64,000 nt of DNA from Spirabiliibacterium falconis (GTDB taxonomy: Bacteria; Pseudomonadota; Gammaproteobacteria; Enterobacterales; Pasteurellaceae). Location of the stretch: positions 35,762-99,761 of the forward strand of contig NZ_JABMIJ010000017.1 of the NCBI RefSeq assembly GCF_014885015.1, read 5' to 3'. Positions 10,176 through 20,531 of the stretch are shown piece by piece (position 1 is the stretch's first letter; each line of letters starts with the position of its first letter). The notes under the pieces are model-generated. The model was given only the letters and a program-made list of their open reading frames with translations. It was not told where the DNA came from and made no database searches. A program made the translations under genes and the position numbers.

Positions 10176-11486
10176 CTAGGATTTCTCTGTCGTATTACCA
10201 AGATCATGCGGTAAAATCGCATTTAAAATCAATGCCAATAGCGAACCGACAGTAATGCCTGAACCAAAAATTTCTTTCACAAAACTCGGCAATTTATCCA
10301 AAATTTCAGGTCGTGTTGTCACTGCCAAGCCACACCCAATTGAGATAGCAATAATTAATCCATTACGTTTATTTCGCTCAACTTGATCAAGCATTTGAAT
10401 ACCTGCGGCGATAATCATCGCAAACATCATCAGTCCCGCCCCACCTAGCACGGGCAAAGGAATGGAGACAATCAATGCACCGAACACTGGGAACAGCCCC
10501 GCCAACACTAATAGTGTACCTGTTATTGTGACTACATAACGGCTGGCAACGCCAGTAAGTGAAATCACACCAATATTTTGTGAAAATGAGGAAAATGGCG
10601 TGGTTGACATAACTGCCGCAAACGCAGACCCCAAGCCATCACACAATACACCACCACGCAAATGCTTACCTGTAATCTCAGTTTGCGTGGCGTTGCCTAA
10701 AGCCAAAAAATTACCACTGGATTCAACAATCGTCACCAAGTAAGCAATGCTCATGCCAATGATGCCTGAGATTGGAAAACTCAGCCCAAAATGTAATGGT
10801 TGAGGCAATGCAAAGGCTTGTGCATGTTGCACGCCCGAAAAATCGACCCAACCTAAAATCAAGCATAAAATATACCCAGTGAGCATGCCAATCACAATTG
10901 CCGCCGCAGAAAAAATGCCTTTCCCCCATTGCACCAACACGACCACAATCAACAGTACAAACGTTGCCATCGCAAGATTAGCTGGGTCTGCATAATGTGC
11001 ATCACCTCGTTGCCCACCTGCAAACCAATCAACCGCAACAGGAATCAGACTCAATCCGATCATCATAACCACCGTCCCTGTGACCACCGGTGGGAACAAT
11101 TTCCGAATAGTTGGCATAAAAAAGCTGCCAATAATCATCACCAATGAACCAACTAACGATGCGCCTAAAATGCCACTTACCCCATCTTGACTAAAACCTA
11201 TCGCCAATGCGGCCGCCACAAATGTAAAGCTTGTTCCCATCACACTTGGCAAACGAATGCCTACAGCCCCTACACCTTGACATTGGATCATTGTAACAAT
11301 CCCTGATACTAACAAAGCAGCATTAACCAAAATGATCGTATCTTCCGTTGTTAATTGCAGTACATTGCCAATCACTAATGGCACCGCAATAATACCGCCA
11401 AGTGCTGCAAGCAAATGTTGCCCGCCGAGTAATAGGCTTAATAAAAATGGCGGTTTATCTTCAACTTGGTAAAGTAGCTTGTTCAT
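10176..11486 (-). CDS. NCS2-family xanthine/uric-acid-type permease
   Basis: A 14-segment membrane protein of the nucleobase:cation symporter-2 family, predicted to import a purine base with protons. Diagnostic features are LLLGGQHLLAALGGIIAVPL at the N-terminus, GIRLPSVMGTSFTFV near residue 77, the TM8 acidic site in IVESSGNFLALG, and the TM10 motif TPFSSFSQNIGVISLTGV. The serine-rich SSFSQN and the MGTSFTFV stretch look closer to XanQ/UacT-type purine permeases than to UraA, but substrate cannot be fixed by eye. It sits between era and recO on the same strand with a ~90-bp leader containing a uptake sequence. I see no purine riboswitch in the leader. Confidence 0.85.
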   Translation of the reverse strand: MNKLLYQVEDKPPFLLSLLLGGQHLLAALGGIIAVPLVIGNVLQLTTEDTIILVNAALLVSGIVTMIQCQGVGAVGIRLPSVMGTSFTFVAAALAIGFSQDGVSGILGASLVGSLVMIIGSFFMPTIRKLFPPVVTGTVVMMIGLSLIPVAVDWFAGGQRGDAHYADPANLAMATFVLLIVVVLVQWGKGIFSAAAIVIGMLTGYILCLILGWVDFSGVQHAQAFALPQPLHFGLSFPISGIIGMSIAYLVTIVESSGNFLALGNATQTEITGKHLRGGVLCDGLGSAFAAVMSTTPFSSFSQNIGVISLTGVASRYVVTITGTLLVLAGLFPVFGALIVSIPLPVLGGAGLMMFAMIIAAGIQMLDQVERNKRNGLIIAISIGCGLAVTTRPEILDKLPSFVKEIFGSGITVGSLLALILNAILPHDLGNTTEKS

Positions 11487-11576
11487 ATATTTCCTTTATC
11501 ATAATAAGTAAAGTGCGGTTTTTAATTGATAAAAAAATACCAATTTACTCTCACGAACAAATTGGTATTAAACGGC

Positions 11577-12491
11577 TTAATCATCACTGTAGCCGAGACT
11601 TTTTAACGCCCGTTCATCATCTGCCCAGCCTGATTTAACCTTAACCCACAATTGCAGATGGACTTGACTTTCAAATAAGCGTTCCATATCGGCACGTGCT
11701 TCGATACCAATAGTTTTAATCTTCTGCCCTTGCTTACCAATGACCATTTTCTTCTGACCGTCTCGTTCAACCAAAATCAGCCCATGGATCACCAACACGC
11801 CTTTGGGATTCGTTTTGAATTGTTCGATTTCCACTGTGACCGAATAAGGTAACTCTTCCCCCATAAAACGCATCAATTTTTCACGAATAATTTCAGAGGC
11901 TAAAAAACGTTGTGAACGGTCGGTAATATAGTCTTCAGGAAAATGATGTACCCCTTCACGTAAATGCTCACGCACTAATTTTTTCAATTGATCAACATTA
12001 TTGCCATGCGTCGCTGAAATAGGTACGACCGCCATAAAATGGAGTTTTTTCTCCATATCGGCAATAAACGGTAATAATTCATCTTTATTTTTGATGTTGT
12101 CAATTTTATTGATCACTAAAATAATCGGTGCACGAGAGTTGCGTAGTTTGTTAAGCACCATTTCATCATCGTCTGTCCAATGCGTGCCATCGACCACAAA
12201 GAAAATTAAATCTACATCGCCAATCGTGCTGCTAGCTGCACGGTTCATCAAGCGATTAATCGCACGCTTTTCTTCGATATGTAAACCCGGCGTATCCACA
12301 TAAATCGCTTGATAAGCACCTTCAGTATCAATCCCTAAAATGCGATGACGAGTCGTTTGTGCCTTGCGAGAGGTAATAGAAATTTTCTGCCCCAACAGGC
12401 GATTTAATAGTGTGGATTTTCCAACATTCGGGCGACCGACTATCCCGATAAAGCCACAATAGGTTGGCTGATGTTCATTCTGTTTTGTCAT
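11577..12491 (-). CDS. era: GTPase Era
   Basis: Era is an essential GTPase that binds the 3' end of 16S rRNA and assists 30S maturation. The P-loop GRPNVGKST lies at residues 19-27, the G3 motif DTPG near 67, and the G4 NKID near 130. The C-terminal KH domain carries [15 protein letters not shown]. Length (304 aa) is typical. It begins 8 bp after the rnc stop and forms the fourth gene of lepA-lepB-rnc-era. Confidence 0.97.
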   Translation of the reverse strand: MTKQNEHQPTYCGFIGIVGRPNVGKSTLLNRLLGQKISITSRKAQTTRHRILGIDTEGAYQAIYVDTPGLHIEEKRAINRLMNRAASSTIGDVDLIFFVVDGTHWTDDDEMVLNKLRNSRAPIILVINKIDNIKNKDELLPFIADMEKKLHFMAVVPISATHGNNVDQLKKLVREHLREGVHHFPEDYITDRSQRFLASEIIREKLMRFMGEELPYSVTVEIEQFKTNPKGVLVIHGLILVERDGQKKMVIGKQGQKIKTIGIEARADMERLFESQVHLQLWVKVKSGWADDERALKSLGYSDD

Positions 12492-12499
12492 AATATCTC

Positions 12500-13171
12500 T
12501 TATAAAATCTGTGCTAAGATCTGCTCAGCAGCAGCTTGTTCTGCCTTTCGGCGACTTTGCCCAATACCAAGTGCGGTCAGCTTCAGGCCACTGACATCAC
12601 ACCGCACTTTGAATGATTGGTTGTGATCTTCACCTTCAATTGCGATCACTTCATAGCTTGGCAACGCTAAATGTTTGCCTTGCAAATACTCTTGCAGGCG
12701 TGTTTTGGGATCTTTTTGATTTTCCCCAGGCTTAATATTAGCCAAGTCAGTTTTATACCACATTTGCACCACTGGCATGACGGTTTCCAAATTGGAATCC
12801 AAATACATTGCCCCAATAATGGCTTCCACACAATCAGCTAAAATAGAATCGCGACGAAAACCACCACTTTTTAGTTCACCGGCACCAAGGCGCATATAAT
12901 CACCTAATTCAAAGTTACGTGCATGTTGTGCTAGTGTTTGCTCACGCACTAACGTGGCGCGCATGCGACTCAAATCCCCTTCATCAACGCGAGCAAACTG
13001 ATGAAAAAGTGCTTCGCCAATAATAAAATTTAAAATGGAATCGCCCAAAAATTCAAAACGCTCATTATGTTTGCTATCCGCACTGCGATGTGTTAATGCT
13101 TGTTTCAACAACCCAATATGCTGAAACTGATAGCCTAATTTACGCTGCAAGCGTGCAAGATCGTGTTGCAT
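12500..13171 (-). CDS. rnc: Ribonuclease III
   Basis: Endonuclease for double-stranded RNA that processes the rRNA precursor and structured mRNAs. The catalytic signature [11 protein letters not shown] is at residues 37-47. A second acidic cluster ([13 protein letters not shown]) lies near 113-125, and a double-stranded-RNA-binding domain occupies about 155-223. Length (223 aa) is normal. It is 8 bp downstream of lepB and 8 bp upstream of era, consistent with one transcript. Confidence 0.97.
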   Translation of the reverse strand: MQHDLARLQRKLGYQFQHIGLLKQALTHRSADSKHNERFEFLGDSILNFIIGEALFHQFARVDEGDLSRMRATLVREQTLAQHARNFELGDYMRLGAGELKSGGFRRDSILADCVEAIIGAMYLDSNLETVMPVVQMWYKTDLANIKPGENQKDPKTRLQEYLQGKHLALPSYEVIAIEGEDHNQSFKVRCDVSGLKLTALGIGQSRRKAEQAAAEQILAQIL

Positions 13172-13179
13172 TTATTGTC

Positions 13180-14154
13180 CTATTCAATACTAGTGAAAAA
13201 GCGGCTAGCACGAATGCCCGTTGGCCATTGCCCTTGTTTCTTATCTAAACTTAACCAAATCCAGCGTGCTTTACCCACGAGGTTTTGCTCTGGCACAAAG
13301 CCCCAGAAGCGACTATCATCACTGTTATCACGATTATCACCCATGACAAAATATTCGCCTTTTGGCACCACCCATTGCCCAGCAGGCAAATTTGGCTGCT
13401 TGAAATAAGCCGCATCGTAATAAAAACGCACAGGATTCAATAAAATTTGATGTGTCACTGCGCCTTTTTCGGTTAATTCCAACTGTGCATTGCCATGATA
13501 GAAAAATTCTGGATTCGGTTTAACATCGCTGTATTGATAGACGTCTGGCTTACAAAGTGCGGTTTCACACTGTGCTGGCGTGACAGTCAACGTACCACTT
13601 TGTTGATCATAATGAATGTGATCACCTGGCAAACCAACAATGCGTTTAATATAATCCACATTCGGTTGTGGTGGTGCTTTGAACACAACCACATCACCAC
13701 GCTTTGGCTCACCTGTTGGAATGAGCTTATGCTGAAAAATCGGGTCTTTGATGCCGTAAGCGTATTTCTCGACCAACAAAAAATCCCCAACACGTAGAGT
13801 TGGTTCCATTGAGCCCGATGGAATCTGAAACGGTTCAAAAATAAACGAACGCACCAACAACACAATCCCTAACACGGGGAAAAGTGACGCAATAAATTCC
13901 CCCCCCTCTGAAAGTGGCTCAACTTTCGCACGTTCATCTTCGCTCAATGTTTTGCCAGAGCGTTGTTCAAGTCGAGCAATTTGACGCTTACGTTTAGGTT
14001 CAAGAGAAAAGCGGTTATAACACCACACAGCACCTGAAATCAGCGTGAATACAATTAACAAAATCGAAAAGGTGTTCGGTAAATTTTGGCTGTCTAAAAA
14101 ACGCCAAAATACATATCCGCCAACCAGTAAAAGGGGGAGAAAAAATTTAGACAT
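13180..14154 (-). CDS. lepB: Signal peptidase I
   Basis: Inner-membrane serine protease that removes signal peptides from exported proteins. Two N-terminal transmembrane segments (about 5-20 and 28-46) precede the conserved box B IPSGSMEPTL with nucleophile Ser115. The catalytic lysine lies in DYIKRIVGLPGD (about Lys170), and box E MGDNRDNSDDSRFWG follows near residue 265. Length (324 aa) matches the proteobacterial enzyme. It starts 11 bp after lepA. Confidence 0.97.
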   Translation of the reverse strand: MSKFFLPLLLVGGYVFWRFLDSQNLPNTFSILLIVFTLISGAVWCYNRFSLEPKRKRQIARLEQRSGKTLSEDERAKVEPLSEGGEFIASLFPVLGIVLLVRSFIFEPFQIPSGSMEPTLRVGDFLLVEKYAYGIKDPIFQHKLIPTGEPKRGDVVVFKAPPQPNVDYIKRIVGLPGDHIHYDQQSGTLTVTPAQCETALCKPDVYQYSDVKPNPEFFYHGNAQLELTEKGAVTHQILLNPVRFYYDAAYFKQPNLPAGQWVVPKGEYFVMGDNRDNSDDSRFWGFVPEQNLVGKARWIWLSLDKKQGQWPTGIRASRFFTSIE

Positions 14155-14165
14155 ACACTCTCCTG

Positions 14166-15959
14166 TTAGTCTTTACCAACATGTAAAATCGCTAAAAAGG
14201 CCTCTTGCGGGACTTCCACATTACCGAGTGATTTCATCCGTTTTTTACCCTCTTTTTGTTTCTGTAAGAGTTTTTTCTTACGGCTGACATCCCCACCATA
14301 ACATTTCGCTAATACATTCTTGCGTAGCTGTTTTACCGTAGAGCGCGCAATAATATGGTTACCAATTGCCGCTTGAATCGCAATATCAAATTGTTGTCGT
14401 GGAATGAGTTCTTTCATTTTTTCCACCAACTCACGACCACGATATGGCGCATTGTCTTTATGCACAATTAACGCTAAGGCATCCACTCTATCGCCGTTAA
14501 TCATAATATCAACCCGCACCATATTCGCCGCTTGGAAACGTTTAAAACCATAATCCAGAGAGGCATAACCGCGCGAAGTGGATTTTAAACGATCGAAGAA
14601 ATCAAGCACCACTTCACCCAGTGGAATTTCATAGGTCAATGCCACTTGATTACCATGATAAACCATATTCGTCTGCACGCCGCGCTTTTCCACACACAGC
14701 GTGATCACATTACCGAGATAATCCTGCGGCACCAAAATATTACATTCTGCAATCGGCTCGCGGATTTCTGCAATATTATTCAACGGCGGTAACTTGGCTG
14801 GGCTATCAACGTATTCCACTGTGTTATCTGTCAACTGCACTTCATAAATTACGGTTGGTGCCGTGGTAATCAAGTCGAGATTATACTCTCGCTCTAACCG
14901 CTCTTGGATGATTTCCATATGCAAAAGTCCAAGGAAACCACAGCGGAAACCAAAGCCAAGTGCGGTCGAGTTTTCAGGCTCGTAGAAAAGTGAAGCATCA
15001 TTGAGGCTTAATTTGCCGAGGGCATCACGAAACGATTCATAATCGTCCGAGCTGACAGGGAACAAGCCAGCATATACCTGCGGTTTAACCTTTTTAAAAC
15101 CAGGCAACGGTGCACTCGCTGAATTGTGCTGCAATGTCAGCGTATCGCCCACTGGTGCCCCTAAAATATCTTTAATGCCGCAGACGATCCAACCCACTTC
15201 ACCGCACTTTAACTCCGTCGTATCAAGTTGTTTCGGAGTAAAAATCCCCAACCGATCAACACCATAAGCAATACCTGTGCTCATTACTTTGATTTTATCG
15301 CCTTTTTTGAGTGTGCCATTTTTAATCCGCACTAAAGACACCACACCAAGGTAGTTGTCAAACCACGAATCAATAATTAATGCCTGCAGTGGCGCATTTG
15401 GATCGCCCTCTGGTGCGGGAATCCTTTTAACAATCTCTTCCAAAACTTCATCAATGCCCACGCCCGTTTTCGCTGAACAACGCACGGCATCAATGGCATC
15501 AATGCCGACAATATCCTCAATCTCTTCTGCCACACGCTCTGGTTCAGCCGCTGGCAAATCGATTTTATTTAAAATCGGCACTACCTCTAGATCCATTTCA
15601 ATGGCAGTGTAACAATTTGCCAGTGTCTGTGCTTCCACACCTTGACCCGCATCCACCACTAACAACGCCCCTTCGCATGCAGCAAGTGAACGCGATACTT
15701 CATAAGAAAAATCCACATGCCCTGGCGTATCAATAAAATTTAATTGATAAGTTTCACCATCATTGGCTTTATAATTTAACGTAACACTTTGGGCTTTTAT
15801 GGTGATGCCACGCTCACGCTCTAAATCCATGGAATCTAGCACTTGTGCTGCCATTTCACGATCAGAAAGTCCACCACAGGTTTGAATCAAGCGATCCGAC
15901 AAAGTTGATTTCCCATGGTCAATATGGGCAATAATAGAAAAGTTACGAATATTTTTCAT
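14166..15959 (-). CDS. lepA: Elongation factor 4 (LepA)
   Basis: Ribosome-associated translational GTPase related to EF-G, implicated in translation initiation and ribosome biogenesis. The P-loop AHIDHGKST is at residues 11-19, the G3 DTPGH near 77-81 and G4 NKIDLP near 131. The C-terminal LepA-specific region ends [16 protein letters not shown] with a basic tail. Length (597 aa) is standard. It is the first gene of the lepA-lepB-rnc-era operon. Its leader, 15960-16077, contains no other gene. Confidence 0.97.
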   Translation of the reverse strand: MKNIRNFSIIAHIDHGKSTLSDRLIQTCGGLSDREMAAQVLDSMDLERERGITIKAQSVTLNYKANDGETYQLNFIDTPGHVDFSYEVSRSLAACEGALLVVDAGQGVEAQTLANCYTAIEMDLEVVPILNKIDLPAAEPERVAEEIEDIVGIDAIDAVRCSAKTGVGIDEVLEEIVKRIPAPEGDPNAPLQALIIDSWFDNYLGVVSLVRIKNGTLKKGDKIKVMSTGIAYGVDRLGIFTPKQLDTTELKCGEVGWIVCGIKDILGAPVGDTLTLQHNSASAPLPGFKKVKPQVYAGLFPVSSDDYESFRDALGKLSLNDASLFYEPENSTALGFGFRCGFLGLLHMEIIQERLEREYNLDLITTAPTVIYEVQLTDNTVEYVDSPAKLPPLNNIAEIREPIAECNILVPQDYLGNVITLCVEKRGVQTNMVYHGNQVALTYEIPLGEVVLDFFDRLKSTSRGYASLDYGFKRFQAANMVRVDIMINGDRVDALALIVHKDNAPYRGRELVEKMKELIPRQQFDIAIQAAIGNHIIARSTVKQLRKNVLAKCYGGDVSRKKKLLQKQKEGKKRMKSLGNVEVPQEAFLAILHVGKD

Positions 15960-16077
15960 CTACAAAAAGGCTCTCTTACAGTCTTTTTTATCTTCAAGTT
16001 AATTGGTGGATTGTACCGCAATATTCCCCCTACGGCTAGATTTTCCGCTTTTTTTGCTTGCCAAATGTCAAAAACAA

Positions 16078-16101
16078 AAAGTGCGGTCAAAACCGCACTT
16101 T
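16078..16101 (-). terminator. Uptake-sequence hairpin terminator
   Basis: AAAGTGCGGT and ACCGCACTTT are separated by 4 nt. On the minus strand the stem runs into a T-rich tract. It lies just past the stop of the NRAMP-like gene at 16123 and separates it from the lepA leader. Confidence 0.8.
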
Positions 16102-16122
16102 GATGATAATCGTCATACTCTA

Positions 16123-17385
16123 TTAGCTAAATAGACCAAGCTGTTGCGCAATGAACAATAGTGCAAAACCTGTTAAATAAATTAAGCCTACAATAGAAAG
16201 AACAAACAAGCCACCACGCACACGATGCTCACCTTTCATAACCAACAATAAATTCAAGAAAGCAAAAATTGGCGTTAAGACGAATGAGGCAATCATCGCG
16301 AACTTCAACATTGGCCCCAGCGCATTATTGAAGAAAAATAGCACAACAATCCCTGAAACAGTGGTGATTGCCATTGCAACATTTAATACACTTTGGCGAG
16401 TATGCTTTTTATTTAATAACAAACGGATACTTTCCACACTGGTGCGGGTATAGCCATCAATCACCGTAATTGTCGTGCCAAACATACAGGCAAATGCAAT
16501 AAACGCAATAAGCCAACGCGACCAGTCGCCAATCGTATAGGCGTACATATTAATTAATTGTGCAATGTATTTGCCCCCTACTTTTTCAACTTCAACACCT
16601 GAGCCATATTGTACTAATGCCCCTAATGCTAAAAAAACCAAAGCTAAAATAGCAGTCCCTATATAACCCACGTTAAAGTCAAACAAGCCGTCATTATAAG
16701 AAAACTTATTTAAACGACGCTTTGCCACCACCCACATAGAATTAACGGCAGAAATTTCAATAGGTGCAGGCATCCACCCCATTAACGCAACAATAAAGGC
16801 TAATGCACCCATATTCCACGGTGTTGCGCCAATGTAATCTGGTGGAGCAACGGCACCACGTCCAAAGGCAATAATAACCGCAATTACGGTTGATACCGTT
16901 AACGCAATCATAATGACTTTGGAAATACTGTCTAAAATACGATACTTACCAAAAAGTAAAATGGTTAAGCTCAAGACCAACACCACCATACTCAATAAAG
17001 GTAATGGCACGCTAAACGGCAACACAAACGTTAAAATCACCGCACATAATAATCCTACTGCGGCAGTATTCACCACAGTGGCAAACAAATTCATAATCGT
17101 AAAAATCCACAAATAAATGCGACCTTTCTGGCGATACCCTTCCAGCAATGTATTGCCAGTATCCAACGTATATTGCGCACCGAAACGGAAAAACGGATAC
17201 TTAAATAGATTCGCCAATACAATAATCAACGCCAACTGCCAACCATAAATTGCACCAGATTGAGTTGATGCAATAAGATGCGAGCCACCTACTGCCGCTG
17301 ATGCCATTAAAATGCCAGGGCCAAGTGCGCGTAATTTCGAATTCCAAGTCGAGTGTTCATGATCGGGGGATGTGGCATTTTGCAT
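16123..17385 (-). CDS. Non-canonical NRAMP-family transporter (copy 1)
   Basis: A 420-aa inner-membrane protein with about 11 hydrophobic segments and the NRAMP/SLC11 fold pattern. It begins LRALGPGILMASAAVGGSH, where classical NRAMP proteins have a GPG...DPGN first helix. The Asp and Asn metal ligands of DPGN are not present; the aligned positions read GGSH. The sixth-helix MPH motif reads MGWMPAPIEISAVNSM, keeping Met but not the His. Annotation as a Mn/Fe transporter is therefore doubtful, and the protein belongs to a divergent branch whose substrate I cannot state. It is closely similar along its whole length to the gene at 17765, consistent with duplication. No Fur- or MntR-like site is evident upstream. 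Confidence 0.8.
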   Translation of the reverse strand: MQNATSPDHEHSTWNSKLRALGPGILMASAAVGGSHLIASTQSGAIYGWQLALIIVLANLFKYPFFRFGAQYTLDTGNTLLEGYRQKGRIYLWIFTIMNLFATVVNTAAVGLLCAVILTFVLPFSVPLPLLSMVVLVLSLTILLFGKYRILDSISKVIMIALTVSTVIAVIIAFGRGAVAPPDYIGATPWNMGALAFIVALMGWMPAPIEISAVNSMWVVAKRRLNKFSYNDGLFDFNVGYIGTAILALVFLALGALVQYGSGVEVEKVGGKYIAQLINMYAYTIGDWSRWLIAFIAFACMFGTTITVIDGYTRTSVESIRLLLNKKHTRQSVLNVAMAITTVSGIVVLFFFNNALGPMLKFAMIASFVLTPIFAFLNLLLVMKGEHRVRGGLFVLSIVGLIYLTGFALLFIAQQLGLFS

Positions 17386-17764
17386 AACTGCTCCTTAGTA
17401 TTTCATCAAATGGCAAACATGATGATGTTGAGAGATATTCGCCAATTTATGTAAAATAAAATATTTGTCTATAAAAAAATAAAAAAACAATATTAAATAA
17501 AATAAAAAGATGTTAAACCACCAAACAACTTTTTTCTGATTTTATTTAATACTCAATGAATTAGCAAATAAAATTTAACAAATTGATAACCAACAGTTAT
17601 GGTAAAAACAAAATAAAGTGCTAAAAATAAAGCAATAATCTATTGGTTTATTTTGCAATTAAGATAAGATATTAGATAGAAATATGTTTAAAATCGCCTT
17701 TAAGCAGACGAAATAAATTAGTGATAAAATACAAAAGTGCGGTTAAAACCGCACTTTTATTGTT
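17386..17764. other. AT-rich intergenic region between the two NRAMP-like genes
   Basis: No credible open reading frame is present in these 379 bp. The sequence is strongly A+T rich with long A runs near 17466-17510. It should hold the promoter of the downstream transporter gene (start 17385). Its far end carries the hairpin terminator of the upstream transporter. Confidence 0.6.
17733..17758 (-). terminator. Uptake-sequence hairpin terminator
   Basis: AAAAGTGCGGTT and AACCGCACTTTT form a long perfect stem with a minimal loop, followed on the minus strand by T-rich sequence. It lies a few bases after the stop of the transporter gene at 17765, so the two NRAMP-like copies appear to be separate transcripts. 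Confidence 0.8.
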
Positions 17765-19027
17765 TTAGTCCAACAAACCAATCTGTTGTATGATAAAGAA
17801 AAGCGAAAATCCAACCAAATAAAGCAATCCAATTACCGATAACCAATACAGCCAGCCTGTAACACGATGTTCACCCGTTCGCACTAAGGTAAAATTTAGG
17901 CTTGCATAAACTGGTGCGAATACAAAGGACATAATCATCGCAAATTTTAACATTGGTCCCAGTGCATTTTTGAAGAAAAAAACCAAAATTAATGCTGCAA
18001 TCACATTTAAAATAATCACTGAATTCACATAAGTTGGGCGGCTCTGTTTTTTCCTTAACATAATTCGAATGCTTTCTAGAGTGCCACGGGAATACCCATC
18101 AATGACAGCCAGCGTGGTTCCAAAAATACACATAAATGCAATAAAAGCAATCAAAATGCGAGCCCACTCGCCAATGGTAACAACATACATATTAATTAAT
18201 TGCCCAACATATTGCGCACCTGCAATTTGTACTGTTTCGCCCGCACCATACTGTACTAATGCGCCTAATGCGAGAAAAATAAGAGCTAAAAGTGCGGTTG
18301 TTATATAACCAACGTTAAAATCTAACATTCCCTCACGATAAGACACAGGCATTAAACGTCGTTTAGCTGCCACCCACATAGAATTAAATACCGTAATATC
18401 CATTGGCGCTGGCATCCATCCCATAAGTGCAACAATAAAACCTAATGCCCCCATATTCCAAGGGCTTGGACCAATATAATCCGCAGAAGCCACAGCACCG
18501 CGACTCAATGCAATAACAACGGCAATCACTGTCGCAATCGTTAATGTCAACATAATAACTTTGGAGATACTATCAAGAACACGGTATTTGCCAAACACGA
18601 GGATCAAGGTGCTAATTATCATCACACAGACCGTCAAAACAGGAATATCCGCATTGAAAGGCAACAGAAACCCCATAATCACCGCACATAACAACGATAT
18701 TGCCGCAATATTCACTACGCTCATAATCACATTCGTGATCAAAAAGGCCCAAATATAGACTTTACCTTTTTTCATATAGCCATCAAGTAGTGTTTCCCCC
18801 GTTTCTAACGTATATTGCGTACCAAAACGAAAAAAGGGATATTTAAGAAAATTCGCAAGTACAATAATCAGTGCAAGCTGCCAGCCATAAATTGCTCCAG
18901 CTTGCGTAGAAGCTATAAGATGTGAACCGCCAATTGCGGCAGATGCCATTAAAATACCGGGTCCAAATGCCTTGATGCGGTAACGTAGAGCAGAATAAGA
19001 AGCTACGTCATTGAGTTCCTTCGTCAT
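17765..19027 (-). CDS. Non-canonical NRAMP-family transporter (copy 2)
   Basis: A second 420-aa member of the same divergent NRAMP branch. The first helix reads IKAFGPGILMASAAIGGSH and the sixth-helix region MGWMPAPMDITVFNSM, so it too lacks the DPGN ligands and the MPH histidine. Conserved blocks shared with the downstream copy include GAIYGWQLALIIVLAN, LMGWMPAP, DFNVGYI and NALGPMLKFAMI. The two copies differ mainly in termini and in loops such as that after the fifth helix, which suggests divergence after tandem duplication. The leader at 19028-19171 is AT-rich with no obvious Fur box. Substrate unknown. Confidence 0.8.
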   Translation of the reverse strand: MTKELNDVASYSALRYRIKAFGPGILMASAAIGGSHLIASTQAGAIYGWQLALIIVLANFLKYPFFRFGTQYTLETGETLLDGYMKKGKVYIWAFLITNVIMSVVNIAAISLLCAVIMGFLLPFNADIPVLTVCVMIISTLILVFGKYRVLDSISKVIMLTLTIATVIAVVIALSRGAVASADYIGPSPWNMGALGFIVALMGWMPAPMDITVFNSMWVAAKRRLMPVSYREGMLDFNVGYITTALLALIFLALGALVQYGAGETVQIAGAQYVGQLINMYVVTIGEWARILIAFIAFMCIFGTTLAVIDGYSRGTLESIRIMLRKKQSRPTYVNSVIILNVIAALILVFFFKNALGPMLKFAMIMSFVFAPVYASLNFTLVRTGEHRVTGWLYWLSVIGLLYLVGFSLFFIIQQIGLLD

Positions 19028-19171
19028 AGAATATCCTAATATCGTCAGTTTAAAATTGTATATTATTATTTACATCTCATTTCCATATAGGATACAAAAT
19101 TCTACCGACTAGCATAGGAATATTCAATATCATATTAAACTTTTTTAATCCAAAAACAATAATGTAATGTT

Positions 19172-20347
19172 TTATTTACACGCCTTGTGCAACCCCAATA
19201 TTAGCCATAACACAATTAATAATAATCCCATCGCTGCAAACGGCACCCAATGCCATGGCGCATGCTGCCATACTGCCAGTAAATAATCACCACCAAAACT
19301 GGCGCCAAGGTAATAACAAGAAAGGTAAAGTGCACTGGCAAGTGCACGCGCATTTTTAGCACTCTTGCCAACCCACGCACTGGCAAGTGCATGAGTAAAG
19401 AAAAAGCCAACAGCACAAATCAATAAACCGAATACCATCAACCACAGCGACGAACTTGCCAAAAAACCAATGCCACACATCAAAATAACCCAACCAATCA
19501 GCATACCGCGTGGTGCATTAAAACGACGGCTAAAACGCCCCGCCATTGACGCAGCAAACGTCCCTGAAAGATAGCACAAAAAGAGCATCGACACCTGAGA
19601 GGTACTTAAATGCCATGGGCTATTTTGTAGCCGCAACCCCACTACGGAATAAAGATTAATGAACATACCAAAACAAATGCCACTAATAATAAACGTCCGC
19701 CACAGCAATGGGTTTTTAATATGCCCACATAAATTGGCAAAAATAGTCCTCACACCTAAGGCTTGGGGGGAAAAATGCTGCTCTCGTGGAAGATAAAGTG
19801 CGGTCAATAATGCTCCGATGAGCGTGATCACGCCTGTAAACACCATCGGTGCATGTATATCAAACCACTGCGCCAAAAAGCCGCCAATCAACCGTCCTGA
19901 AATCCCCCCAATGGAATTCGCTGCGATATAAATCCCCACCGCCGCAACCACTGCGTTGGCTTCAAATTCTTCACTAATATACGCCACCGCCACAGCAGGC
20001 AGCCCTGCCAACGCCACGCCTTGCAAAAAGCGCAACACAATCCACAGGTAGGTAGAATGGCTAAAGATCAGTGAAAATGTAAAAAGTGCGGTCAAACTGA
20101 GGCTGATGATCATGACCAAACGACGTCCATAGCGATCCGCCAAAATCGCCCATGGAATCAAACACAAACTCATGCCCAACGATGCGGAGGCAAAAATCCA
20201 GTTTGCCACCTGAATACCTATTTGATAACGCTCAGCAAACATCGATAACAAGGGTTGCACCGTGTAAAGGTTACAGAACACCAAAAACGATGAAAGCGAT
20301 AAAAGTGCGGTCGCTCGCCAATAGGCTTGGGTTTTAACGTGAATCAT
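19172..20347 (-). CDS. MFS transporter, YnfM-like
   Basis: A 12-segment major-facilitator protein close to E. coli YnfM, a putative drug or metabolite exporter. Recognisable blocks are NLYTVQPLLSMFAERY at the N-terminus, the loop 2-3 motif ADRYGRRLVMI, GIYIAANSIGGISGRLIGG in the first half, and SSLWLMVFGLLICAVGFFFTHA plus YLSCYYLGASFGG in the second. The start is uncertain: in-frame starts exist at 20347, 20365, 20413 and 20416 (GTG). I chose 20347 because it gives the family-like short N-terminus, but no candidate has a strong ribosome-binding site. Substrate unknown. Confidence 0.8.
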   Translation of the reverse strand: MIHVKTQAYWRATALLSLSSFLVFCNLYTVQPLLSMFAERYQIGIQVANWIFASASLGMSLCLIPWAILADRYGRRLVMIISLSLTALFTFSLIFSHSTYLWIVLRFLQGVALAGLPAVAVAYISEEFEANAVVAAVGIYIAANSIGGISGRLIGGFLAQWFDIHAPMVFTGVITLIGALLTALYLPREQHFSPQALGVRTIFANLCGHIKNPLLWRTFIISGICFGMFINLYSVVGLRLQNSPWHLSTSQVSMLFLCYLSGTFAASMAGRFSRRFNAPRGMLIGWVILMCGIGFLASSSLWLMVFGLLICAVGFFFTHALASAWVGKSAKNARALASALYLSCYYLGASFGGDYLLAVWQHAPWHWVPFAAMGLLLIVLWLILGLHKACK

Positions 20348-20531
20348 AGCATATGCCATTAACATTTTTTTCACATCATAACGGATAAAAAACCACCTAT
20401 CCATCTCTAACATCACAAAGTTCGCCTAAGATCACAAAATCAATCCCATACCACATGCCAAACCGCACTTTTCACTTTATTTTTCGGGCATTTCGTTTTA
20501 GTCTATGCGCTTAATAATTGAGGTGAAATGT

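Noticed and set aside
11487..11576. Purine riboswitch in the permease leader
   Set aside because: The 90-bp leader is too short and lacks the paired loops and conserved bases of purine or xanthine riboswitches.
17386..17764. A hidden gene or small RNA in the AT-rich gap between the NRAMP-like genes
   Set aside because: Only trivial reading frames are present and no stable stem other than the USS terminator. Low-complexity A runs explain the composition.
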